Positions 29,684 through 37,327 of a stretch of DNA of 64,000 nt are shown here, piece after piece. A program made the position numbers and the translations under genes. The stretch's first letter is position 1; each line of letters starts with the position of its first letter. This DNA comes from Prescottella agglutinans (GTDB lineage: Bacteria > Actinomycetota > Actinomycetes > Mycobacteriales > Mycobacteriaceae). The stretch is taken from assembly GCF_004011865.1 (NCBI RefSeq), contig NZ_RKLP01000008.1:186001-250000 (forward strand), written 5' to 3'. The notes below the pieces were generated by a model. The model did not search any database. It worked only from the letters and a program-made list of their open reading frames with translations, and was not told where the DNA came from.

Positions 29684-31210
29684 GTGACGGCGAACACAGG
29701 AAACGGTGCGGACTGGGGACCTCTCCTCGAACGACTCGAGGATCGGAAGGCGTCCGCGCGCGCGATGGGTGGCGCGGAGAAGGTCGCGCGCTACCGGGCG
29801 TCCGGGAGGCTGGACGTCCGTGGCCGTCTCGCCGGGCTGCTGGATCCCGGATCGTTCGTCGAATTGGGTCCGCTCGCAGGAGATCCGGCGGTGCCGTCGG
29901 ACGCGTTCGTCGCCGGATCCGGGACGATCGAGGGGCGTCCGGTAACGGTCGGCGCCGAGGACTTCACCGTCGCGGGCGGCTCGATCGGCACCGCGGCCGC
30001 ATCCAAGCGCGCCCGCTCGGCCCAACTCGCACTGCGCAATCGGGTGCCGCTCGTGATGATGCTCGAGGGGGCCGGGCACCGCGCCACCAACGCACTGGAA
30101 CGGAACCGTCCCGCACCCAACGATCTTCAGGCGATGGCGGACCTGTCGGGGCTCGTGCCCACCGTGGCGATCGTGACCGGGCCGTCCGCAGGACACGGTG
30201 CCCTCGCGGCGCCGCTCTCCGATTTCGTGATCATGGTGGACGGGCACGGCGCGCTGTTCACCGCCGGCCCGCCGCTCGTCGCGGCGTCGACCGGCGAGCA
30301 GATCGACAAACAAACGCTCGGCGGGCCGCAGGTCGCGATCGACACGTCCGGCGTCGCCCACAACCTCGCCGAGTCCGACGAGGCCGCGCTGGCCCTGGCC
30401 CGCCGGTACCTGTCGTACTTCCCGAGCAGCGCATGGCAGCGTGCGCCGTGGGTGGGCCCGGCGTGCGGCAACCACGACGTGGGCGAGCGGTCCCTGCCGG
30501 AACTGCTCGACCTGATCCCGGTGAACCAGAAGCGCCCCTACGACATGCGCGTGATGCTGGACGCCGTCGCCGACGCGGGCACCGTCACCGAGATCCAGCC
30601 GACCTACGGGACGTCCATCGTCACCGCGCTCGTGCGGATCGGCGGACACGCGGTCGCCGTCGTCGCGAACCAGCCGATGGTGATGGCGGGCGCGGTCACC
30701 GTCGCCGCGGCGGAGAAGGCCGCCGCCTTCCTCCAGGTGGCGGGGGCGTTCCATCTGCCGGTGCTGTTTCTCGCGGACAACCCGGGCGTGATGGCGGGCA
30801 GCGCGGCGGAGAAGGCCGGGATCCTCAAAGCCGGCGCGCGCATGTTCGCGGCGCAGCACCGGCTGCGGACCCCCAAGTTCCACGTGACGGTTCGCAAGGC
30901 GTTCGGGTTCGGCAGTTCGGTGATGGGCATGAACCCCTACGACAACCAGACCATGACGCTCGCGTTCCCCGCGGTCACACTCGGGGGCATCCCCGCGGAC
31001 GTCGGTGGGCGCACCGCGAAGGAGGACGACGAGACGCGGCGTGCGCTCGTCGAGAACGAGGCGTCCGGGCCGTGGGCTCTGGCGCAGACGTTGTTCTACG
31101 ACGACATCATCGATCCGCGGGAACTGCGGAACATTCTGATCCGTGGGCTGGGTTCGAGTGTCCGGGACGACGCCGTCGCACCGGTCGCGCACCACGGCTA
31201 TCTACTCTGA
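29684..31210 (+). CDS. Acyl-CoA carboxylase carboxyltransferase (beta) subunit
   Basis: 508 residues with the GTG at 29684 as start. It is a member of the carboxyl-transferase family (AccD/PccB/MmdA type), which moves carboxyl from biotin to an acyl-CoA such as acetyl-, propionyl- or longer-chain acyl-CoA. Two crotonase-like halves: the N-terminal half has EDFTVAGGSIGTAAASKRARSAQLAL, an adenine-pocket region slightly unlike the usual QDFTVFGGS, and the C-terminal half has LFLADNPGVMAGSAAEKAGIL. No biotin-carboxylase gene is adjacent, so its partner is encoded elsewhere. Confidence 0.88.
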   Translation: MTANTGNGADWGPLLERLEDRKASARAMGGAEKVARYRASGRLDVRGRLAGLLDPGSFVELGPLAGDPAVPSDAFVAGSGTIEGRPVTVGAEDFTVAGGSIGTAAASKRARSAQLALRNRVPLVMMLEGAGHRATNALERNRPAPNDLQAMADLSGLVPTVAIVTGPSAGHGALAAPLSDFVIMVDGHGALFTAGPPLVAASTGEQIDKQTLGGPQVAIDTSGVAHNLAESDEAALALARRYLSYFPSSAWQRAPWVGPACGNHDVGERSLPELLDLIPVNQKRPYDMRVMLDAVADAGTVTEIQPTYGTSIVTALVRIGGHAVAVVANQPMVMAGAVTVAAAEKAAAFLQVAGAFHLPVLFLADNPGVMAGSAAEKAGILKAGARMFAAQHRLRTPKFHVTVRKAFGFGSSVMGMNPYDNQTMTLAFPAVTLGGIPADVGGRTAKEDDETRRALVENEASGPWALAQTLFYDDIIDPRELRNILIRGLGSSVRDDAVAPVAHHGYLL

Positions 31211-31326
31211 CGTCCCTGGCTCACGGGCCAATTCGGACGAAATGGGCTACCGTCAGGCTGCCAGCGAATTGCGCTGCAGTGCAGAGCTGTACGGGCTCCA
31301 CGGGTCGGTATCGAAACGGAGTGGAA

Positions 31327-31695
31327 ATGTCCTTGGGGAAGAAGTGGGAAGTCGAGTACGGGTACTCGGACGCCGTGCGCAGTGGCGATCTGTTGTTCTG
31401 CTCCGGCCAGGTCGGCCTCGAAGAGGACGGTAGCGTCCCGGCGGACCCCGAGCGCCAGTACGACCTGGCCTTCGCGGCACTGGCCGCGCTGCTCGCCGAG
31501 CACGGTGTCGGGCCGCAGGATGTCGTGGACCTGACCAGTTTTCACGTCGACTACCCCGAACACATGAAGGAGTTCATGGCCGCGAAGGCGCGCTTCCAGG
31601 ATGGGGCACGCCCCGCATGGACCGCGATCGGCGCCGGCGCTCTCGCAATGCCCGGCGTGTTGGTGGAGATCAAGGCGACGGCCCGGATCCCGTAG
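31327..31695 (+). CDS. RidA family protein (YjgF/YER057c/UK114)
   Basis: 122 residues from the ATG at 31327 with GGAG 5 nt before it; the frame is open further upstream but only as a shadow of the previous gene. Opens with the strand YGYSDAVRSGDLLFCSGQVGLEEDG and ends with the active-site stretch RPAWTAIGAGALAMPGVLVEIKATARI. RidA trimers hydrolyse reactive enamine/imine intermediates from PLP enzymes. Monocistronic, closed by a hairpin shared with the convergent gene. Confidence 0.9.
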   Translation: MSLGKKWEVEYGYSDAVRSGDLLFCSGQVGLEEDGSVPADPERQYDLAFAALAALLAEHGVGPQDVVDLTSFHVDYPEHMKEFMAAKARFQDGARPAWTAIGAGALAMPGVLVEIKATARIP

Positions 31696-31710
31696 CTTCG
31701 GGGAATGCGG

Positions 31711-31742
31711 CGGCGCCGACAGGGCGTGCGATGTCGGCGCCG
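31711..31742. terminator. Bidirectional hairpin between RidA and DUF6069-like gene
   Basis: Perfect 11-bp arms (CGGCGCCGACA / TGTCGGCGCCG) with a 10-nt loop, between two convergent genes. The same arm sequence reappears in the hairpin at 32341-32370. Confidence 0.75.
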
Positions 31743-31763
31743 CGGAGCATCTCTCGCGTCGTC

Positions 31764-32219
31764 CTACAGGGCGGTGGGGGCGGTGGTACGCGCGGTGCCG
31801 GCGACCCCGGACAGCAGGGTCACGATCGCGATCCCGACTGCCAGGTAGATCAGCGAGCTGCCGATCTTCGAGTCGATGTCCGCATAGACCGTGAACGGCC
31901 ACAGGGCCACGGCGACGGTCGCGAGCCCGCCGATCCACCCGAAGAACGACGTCGCGCGCGGCGTCGAGACCAGGAGCAGGTGCAGCAGGGCTGTCGCCAG
32001 CAGCGCCGCGACGATCGCGTATCCGGCGATCGTCGTGACTTGGGATTCTCCGAAGGTCGTGTCCGGAGTGACGACCGCGATGTCGAGCAGGCCGCGGACG
32101 ATCAAGAGGCCCACCACCGCGGCGAGCGCCGCGACGAGGGCGGTGGCCACGCCACCGGACCACAGTCGTTTCGCATCGACCGCGGGTGCGGCCGGCGGGC
32201 CGGGGGGATACGCGCTCAT
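31764..32219 (-). CDS. Four-helix membrane protein (DUF6069-like)
   Basis: 151 residues, AAGGAGC 7 nt before the ATG. A short Pro-rich N-terminus (SAYPPGPPAAPA) is followed by four transmembrane helices (about 24-46, 62-84, 92-112, 120-140). The pattern matches small actinobacterial DUF6069-type proteins of unknown role. It is the last leftward gene before the RidA convergence. No catalytic motif. Confidence 0.75.
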   Translation of the reverse strand: MSAYPPGPPAAPAVDAKRLWSGGVATALVAALAAVVGLLIVRGLLDIAVVTPDTTFGESQVTTIAGYAIVAALLATALLHLLLVSTPRATSFFGWIGGLATVAVALWPFTVYADIDSKIGSSLIYLAVGIAIVTLLSGVAGTARTTAPTAL

Positions 32220-32340
32220 CGAGTGCTCCTTCCGGATGCCGAACGGGAACCTGTCCTGCCGACACGGTAGGGCGTCGCGCGGCCCGGGCCGTCACCCTCT
32301 GCGGGTGAACGCGATCTGCTCGCGTAGCCCGGAGTGCAAC

Positions 32341-32370
32341 GGCGCCGACACCCGATCGAGTGTCGGCGCC
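32341..32370 (-). terminator. Hairpin after the secreted repeat protein gene
   Basis: Perfect 11-bp arms (GGCGCCGACAC / GTGTCGGCGCC) with an 8-nt loop, 25 bp past the stop of the leftward gene at 32396. Confidence 0.75.
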
Positions 32371-32395
32371 GCCCAGGGAAGCGACGAGCCCCGTG

Positions 32396-32974
32396 TTACG
32401 CGGCCGGGCCTGTGGAGCCGAGGGGCAGACCGGCGAGCAGGTCGCCGAGGTCGGCCGGCAGCAGATCCTGCAGGCTGCCCAGATCCAGGTCGGCCGGCAG
32501 GATGTCCTGCAGGCTGCCGAGGTCGACGCTGCCGAGGAGGCCGCCGACGGGCACGATCTGCGGTTCACCGACGACGGGTTCCGGGTTCGCGAGCGAAACG
32601 CACTCGCCCACAACCGCGTACACGCCGTTCTCGAGGTCCGTCGTGAAGGTGTCCTCGCCGGCGGGCCCGACCCGCTCGGCCACATCCGTCTGCCAGGACA
32701 GGAATCCCGGTTCGGTGATCTTGCTCGGGTCCTCGCGGAGCGCGGGTAGCTTGGCGGCCTCGAGCGCGAAGGCGCCGCAGCTGCTCGTGGCATCTTCGTT
32801 GGGGTTGGCGACGGTGACCGAGAGCGTGTTCGCCTGGACGCCGGTCGTGACGGTCGGACTCGTGAGTTCGGCCGGTTCGGCCGAGGCGAGGGCGGGTGCG
32901 GCGAGCGCTGCCGCGGCGAAGATCGCAGCCCCACCGACTGCGTGACCGAGTGTCTTCCGACTACGCAACTGCAT
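32396..32974 (-). CDS. Secreted protein with C-terminal tandem repeat
   Basis: 192 residues from the ATG at 32974 (GGAAGGGG 7-8 nt upstream; another ATG lies 6 bp earlier). A Sec signal peptide is clear: basic start MQLRSRK, hydrophobic AIFAAAALAAPALASA, likely cut after ASA near residue 32. The mature part has two Cys that could form a disulfide (SSCGAF and GECVSL) and ends in two copies of a 13-residue unit DLGSLQD(I/L)LPADL. No known domain. A direct-repeat regulator box lies 219 bp upstream. Exported cell-envelope protein of unknown function. Confidence 0.8.
   Translation of the reverse strand: MQLRSRKTLGHAVGGAAIFAAAALAAPALASAEPAELTSPTVTTGVQANTLSVTVANPNEDATSSCGAFALEAAKLPALREDPSKITEPGFLSWQTDVAERVGPAGEDTFTTDLENGVYAVVGECVSLANPEPVVGEPQIVPVGGLLGSVDLGSLQDILPADLDLGSLQDLLPADLGDLLAGLPLGSTGPAA
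32447..32524 (-). repeat. Two 39-bp in-frame tandem repeats
   Basis: Units 32447-32485 and 32486-32524 encode DLGSLQDLLPADL and DLGSLQDILPADL. They differ at only a few bases, indicating a recent duplication within the gene for the secreted protein. Confidence 0.85.
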
Positions 32975-33192
32975 ATTCATCCCCTTCCAAATGTGAACCA
33001 TCGGAACGTGATCCAGGTCGGAGGCGATCTCCTGACCAAGATCACCTCTCCACCATCGACCCCGGGTGCGGAGGCTGCAACAGCAAGAGCGGTCAAAGCG
33101 GTCGTATCGGGCGGCGGTGCGACCCGGGGTGTGCTGTCCGCGTTGCCGGAGCGGCGTCATGAACAGGGCAAAGCGCGCGGTCCGTTTTGCGA

Positions 33193-33208
33193 GTAACGAT
33201 GCTGTAAC
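33193..33208. promoter_or_regulatory. Direct-repeat box GTAAC-N6-GTAAC
   Basis: Two identical GTAAC half-sites 11 bp apart (33193-33197 and 33204-33208), one helical turn, the architecture of OmpR-family response-regulator sites such as those of MtrA or GlnR. It lies in the 285-bp region between the sigma-factor stop and the secreted protein gene, which transcribes away from it. The assignment to a particular regulator is inference. Confidence 0.45.
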
Positions 33209-33259
33209 GGTCTCACTTGGACGGTCGATCAACCATTGTGACGCTTGGGGTTTGGCCGA

Positions 33260-33838
33260 TCAGGTCGGCGCGAACTCTGCGCGTAGGCGGTTCAGGGCAC
33301 GGTGCTGTGCGACGCGGACCGCACCGGGAGTCATGTGCAGCGCGTCCGCGGTCTCGGCGGCCGACATCTCGTCGATGATGCGCAGGCGGAGGATGCGCCG
33401 CTGTCGCGGGGTGAGGACGGCGAGCATCGTCTCGATGCGCCGCAGATCCTCCGACCGGACCGCATGGTTCTCCGGGGTGTCGGTGTCCGCGCCGATCTCG
33501 GGCAGGGTGCCGACCGGGAGAGACCGGTCGCGGTGCGCCGCGCGCAGTGCGTCGGAGATCTTGTGGCCGGCGATACCGAACACGAACGCGGTGAAGCGGC
33601 CCCGGTGTTCGTACCGGGGAAGCGCGCACACCACGGCGACGCACACCTCCTGCGTGACGTCCTCGGCCGACACGCACCGCGACTCACGCAGCCGTGACCG
33701 GCAGAAGCCCAGCACCATCGGACGGACACGGGCCATGAGATCGGCCAGCGCGTCGTCGTGCCCGGTGGAGGCAGCGGCGGCGATGCTGTCGACGTCGGTG
33801 CCGGAGGGCGACGGGGCGTACCAGGAACTCGCATTCAC
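33260..33838 (-). CDS. SigD/ShbA-like ECF sigma factor
   Basis: 192 residues from the GTG at 33838. Region 2 (about 35-105) contains VSAEDVTQEVCVAVVCALPRYEHRGRFTAFVFGIAGHKISDALRAAHRDRS, very like mycobacterial SigD; region 4 (about 135-190) has LTPRQRRILRLRIIDEMSAAETADALHMTPGAVRVAQHRALNRLR. SigD/ShbA factors are held by the membrane anti-sigma RsdA and regulate ribosomal or cell-wall genes. No anti-sigma gene is adjacent: the downstream gene is the secreted repeat protein and the upstream one a BrkB-like membrane protein. Confidence 0.88.
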   Translation of the reverse strand: MNASSWYAPSPSGTDVDSIAAAASTGHDDALADLMARVRPMVLGFCRSRLRESRCVSAEDVTQEVCVAVVCALPRYEHRGRFTAFVFGIAGHKISDALRAAHRDRSLPVGTLPEIGADTDTPENHAVRSEDLRRIETMLAVLTPRQRRILRLRIIDEMSAAETADALHMTPGAVRVAQHRALNRLRAEFAPT

Positions 33839-33873
33839 ACCGCACAGGTAACGCGCGCTTCCTGAGGCCCTCT

Positions 33874-34770
33874 TCAGTGGACCATGGAGGTTTCTGTGAG
33901 TGGCTCCATCGGCCCGCGGAGGTAGCGGCCGATGGGCCCCTCGTCCAGGGCGAGGGCCTTGGTGATCACCGAGGCGCCGACGATGATCCCGCACGCGACG
34001 AACATCCACCCGATCGCGGTGAACACCAGGCCCAGTTCGCCGAACTTGGCCTCGGCGGTGGACACCGTCCGCGGTAGGACGATGTCGCCGGCGATACCCA
34101 GCGCGGCCAGGCCGATGGCGGTGATGGCGCCGGTGGTCCACAGTACGCGGGGCGACAGGCGTCGCTCGGTGAGCAGGTACGGCACCAGGGTCCACAGGGC
34201 GGTCCAGACCGCGAACTGCGCGATCAGCACGAGGAACACGCCCAGGTACGGCACGTCGCGCAGGATCTTGGCGAAGCCGATCAGCGCGGCCGACGACGCC
34301 ACCGACAGCAGGACCGCGACCCACCGCCACCAACTGGACATCTTCAGCGTCGGCACGTGCCACACCCGCCCGTACATCCGGCCCAGCGCGCGGGCGAACG
34401 ACGTGCCACTGAGCACCACCATCAGCAGACCGATGATGCCGAACGTCGCGAACGACGGTTCGCTGGGTGTGAAACTCCCCGGTGGCACGTCGACGGCCTC
34501 CACGTCGATGCCGAACTGGTCGAAGAATCCCGTCGTGAAGGCGTCGTGGCGGCCGATGGTCGACGCCGCGATCACCACGGGCAGTACGGATGTGAACGAC
34601 TGCGCCGCCAGCGTCATGGACCGGTCCGCCCACTCGATGTCGACGAAGCCGGACAGCATGTGCTGCACCGTCCGACCGGGCGCGGTGCCGCGCAACCAGC
34701 CCTGTGCGCTCTCCGACCGGGCGGCGAGTGCCTCGCGGGCCAACACGACGTTGAACTTGGACGACCGCAC
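33874..34770 (-). CDS. YihY/BrkB family inner membrane protein
   Basis: 298 residues from the GTG at 34770, with GAGGGG 5-6 nt upstream. Six membrane segments; begins with SSKFNVVLAREALAARSESAQGWLRG and has the family's periplasmic MLSGFVDIEWADRSMTLAAQSF loop. YihY/BrkB proteins are widespread, with no firm activity. It ends 35 bp before the sigma-factor start on the same strand, so the two may be co-transcribed. Divergent from the ClC-like gene across 34771-34938. Confidence 0.85.
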   Translation of the reverse strand: MRSSKFNVVLAREALAARSESAQGWLRGTAPGRTVQHMLSGFVDIEWADRSMTLAAQSFTSVLPVVIAASTIGRHDAFTTGFFDQFGIDVEAVDVPPGSFTPSEPSFATFGIIGLLMVVLSGTSFARALGRMYGRVWHVPTLKMSSWWRWVAVLLSVASSAALIGFAKILRDVPYLGVFLVLIAQFAVWTALWTLVPYLLTERRLSPRVLWTTGAITAIGLAALGIAGDIVLPRTVSTAEAKFGELGLVFTAIGWMFVACGIIVGASVITKALALDEGPIGRYLRGPMEPLTETSMVH

Positions 34771-34938
34771 GGCACCCCTCAGGCTCTGCGGGCCCCGGCG
34801 CGGCCGGTCCCGATGGACTGCCGTCAGCGTAGGCGAACCGGGCGATCGTGTCGGACAGGAGAATCGGATGACGCCGTCGAATCGACGCCGACGCAGTACG
34901 GTGACGGGTGCGCTCTGCCGAGACCGCCGGAGGCGCCG

Positions 34939-36201
34939 TTGAAGGACGTGGAGCACCCCGACGCCCGCGTGATGGCACGCGAGGCGGGCCTGGCGGTGCT
35001 CGTCGGCGTGGCCGCCGCCGCGATCCCGATCGCACTGTTCGAGACGGTCCGCGCCGTCGCCGACCTCCTGTACGTCCGTGTCCCGCACGCCCTCGGGTTC
35101 GCGGGTGATTCCCGGTGGTGGATCGCCGTCGTGCTGACGGTGGCCGGAGTCGGTGTCGGCTCGATCGTCCGGCTCGCACCCGGGCACGGCGGCCGCGACT
35201 CGGCGACGGCCGGTCTGATCGGGCCCCCGATCCCGTTGTCGGCGTTGCCGAGTCTGCTGGCGGCGACGGTGCTCGCACTGGGCGCGGGGGCGAGCCTCAG
35301 TCCCGAGAACGTGCTGATCTCCGTCAATGCGGCCGTCGCGGTCTGGGTCGTCGCGCGACTGCGGCCCGCGGTGGCTTCGGAGCGTGTGATCGTGCTCGCG
35401 ACGGCTGCGACGATCGGTGTCCAGTTCGGCACTCCGATCGCGGCCCCGCTGGTGTACCTCGAACTGACGGGGCGCCCCGTGCGGGGGAACCTGTGGGACG
35501 TCCTCCTCATGCCCCTGGTCGCAGCCGGGACCGGCACGGTCACGATGGCGGTGCTCCACCGCCCGGTGCTGACGATCGACGTGCCCGGGTCCTGGTCGAC
35601 GACGCTGCCCGACGTGCTCGGCGGCGTCGCGATCGCGTCGGCTACCGCAGTGGTCGTGCTGGGCGCGGTCTACGGGTACCGGGGCCTGCACACCCTGTTC
35701 CACCGCGTTCGCAATCCGGTGCTGATGACCGGTCTGGGCGGCGTCGTGCTGGGTGTCCTCGGGGCGCTCGGCGGTCCGCAGTCCATGTTCAAGGATGTCG
35801 AGACGATGCGGTCGCTGGTGTCGACGGCGCCGGAGATGTCCGTCCCGCGCCTCGTGGTGGTGGGGTTGTGCAGCCTCGCGGCCTTCACGGTGGCGGCCGC
35901 GAGCGGATTCCGGGGCGGGCGCGTCATCGCCTCGGCCGTCGTCGGGGTGAACGCCGGCCTGACCGCGCACGCGCTCGTCCCGTCGGTACCGGTGACCCTC
36001 GCGGTGGCGTGCGCCGTGCTCGGTGCCGTGGTCGTGGCGGTGCGCAGTTGCTGGCTGGGGATCTTCATCCCGGCCGCGATGGTCGGCTCGGTGTCGGTGC
36101 TGCCGGTGCTGTGCGTCGCGGTACTACCGGTGTGGCTGCTGGTGACGAACCGGCCGACCATGACCATTCGCGAGCGCCGCGGGCCACCGGACGAGCGGTG
36201 A
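34939..36201 (+). CDS. ClC-type chloride channel family protein
   Basis: 420 residues with TTG start at 34939 (GGAGG 5 nt upstream). About 10-12 membrane segments. The segment GAGASLSPEN resembles the Gly-rich anion-binding motif (GxxGPE/GSGIPE) of ClC proteins, and the later AAASGFRGGRVIASAVVGVNAG the second selectivity region. Function could be a H+/Cl- exchanger or a fluoride exporter; no gating Glu can be assigned with confidence. Convergent with the hydrolase gene. Confidence 0.78.
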   Translation: MKDVEHPDARVMAREAGLAVLVGVAAAAIPIALFETVRAVADLLYVRVPHALGFAGDSRWWIAVVLTVAGVGVGSIVRLAPGHGGRDSATAGLIGPPIPLSALPSLLAATVLALGAGASLSPENVLISVNAAVAVWVVARLRPAVASERVIVLATAATIGVQFGTPIAAPLVYLELTGRPVRGNLWDVLLMPLVAAGTGTVTMAVLHRPVLTIDVPGSWSTTLPDVLGGVAIASATAVVVLGAVYGYRGLHTLFHRVRNPVLMTGLGGVVLGVLGALGGPQSMFKDVETMRSLVSTAPEMSVPRLVVVGLCSLAAFTVAAASGFRGGRVIASAVVGVNAGLTAHALVPSVPVTLAVACAVLGAVVVAVRSCWLGIFIPAAMVGSVSVLPVLCVAVLPVWLLVTNRPTMTIRERRGPPDER

Positions 36202-36222
36202 CCCGCGGAACTCGCGGTCAGC

Positions 36223-37089
36223 TCACGTGCGGTCGCGCAGCAGGAACGAGAGCACCGACGCCAGCCAGGCGTCGCGGGCCTCGATCATGGTCCAGTGGCC
36301 GCAGTTCGGGAACACGTGGAACTCGGCGTTGGGGATGTCGCGCATCGGCAGCAGACCCATGTCCACTGGGCTGACCCGGTCGTCGCGGCCCCACGTGATC
36401 AGGGTCGGGGCCTTGATCTTGCCGAGCTTCGCCCAGTACGGGGTGACGTCGGCCTGCGCGGCTGCGGCGGCCATCGCCTTCATCGCGTTGCTGCTGTACA
36501 TGCGGCGGGCGATCTCGAGCGTCTTCGGCTCGGTCGCGAGCGCCCAGCGCTCCTCGATGAGCTGCTCGGTCACCACGGCGGGGTCGTAGACCATCGACTG
36601 CAGCCACCGGATCAGGCTCTCCCGCGACGGGTTGTCGGTGAACTCGGTGAGGAGCTTGATGCCCTCGCCCGGGAAGGGGGAGAGGACGTTCTTGCCGATG
36701 CCGCCGATCGAGACGAGCTTGTTCACCCGCTCGGGGTGCGCGATCGCGATGTTCGCGCCGACGCCACCGCCCATCGAGTTACCGATGATGTCGACCGCGC
36801 CGAGGCCGAGTCCGTCCAGGAAGACCGGGACCGCGTTGACGGCCTCGACCATCGGGTGGCCGTCGCACGGATCGGACACGCCGAAGCCGGGGAACTCGAG
36901 GACGTAGCAGGTGAAGTGCTCCGCGAAGTCCGCGAGGACGCCGCGGTAGTTACGCCAACCGGTCACACCGGGGCCGGAGCCGTGCAGCAGCAGCAGCGGC
37001 GGACCGTCGCCGGCCTGGTGGTACCGGAGCACGCCCTGATCGGTGTGCAGTTCCCGCTTGGAGTCCTCGTAGCTGATCTCAGTAGTCAT
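36223..37089 (-). CDS. Alpha/beta hydrolase, meta-cleavage-product hydrolase type (BphD/HsaD-like)
   Basis: 288 residues. Nucleophile elbow GNSMGGG with Ser105, Asp in TWGRDDRVSP, His in NCGHWTMIEA; oxyanion region LLLLHGSGPGVTGWRNY. The HGSGPG opening and the GNSMGG elbow are hallmarks of carbon-carbon bond hydrolases acting on ring-cleavage products of aromatics or steroids. No dioxygenase or other catabolic gene is beside it, so it is orphaned here. Divergent from the multicopper oxidase gene across 238 bp. Confidence 0.85.
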   Translation of the reverse strand: MTTEISYEDSKRELHTDQGVLRYHQAGDGPPLLLLHGSGPGVTGWRNYRGVLADFAEHFTCYVLEFPGFGVSDPCDGHPMVEAVNAVPVFLDGLGLGAVDIIGNSMGGGVGANIAIAHPERVNKLVSIGGIGKNVLSPFPGEGIKLLTEFTDNPSRESLIRWLQSMVYDPAVVTEQLIEERWALATEPKTLEIARRMYSSNAMKAMAAAAAQADVTPYWAKLGKIKAPTLITWGRDDRVSPVDMGLLPMRDIPNAEFHVFPNCGHWTMIEARDAWLASVLSFLLRDRT

Positions 37090-37327
37090 CGTCCGCCTCT
37101 ATTTGTCGGAAATGTCGTTCGGGTCACCAGCCTGTCGCGAATCGCCACCGACCGCCACATCGCCTCCCGCGCAGTGAAAACGTTTCGCGGGGCGATTCGT
37201 CCGGCTCGCCGGAAACTCGCCGTGTGAACCCGGTTGATCCACGCAAAGTATCAGGGCGGCAGACGGTTCCGGCGTACCGTCGGGCGGGCGTGCTCCGGTA
37301 GGGCGACCACGGGGAGTGTGACGTGTC

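Noticed and set aside
36199-36220. Small inverted repeat between the ClC-like and hydrolase genes
   Set aside because: The stem is interrupted by a bulge and only 8 bp pair. It may assist termination but is not strong enough to list.
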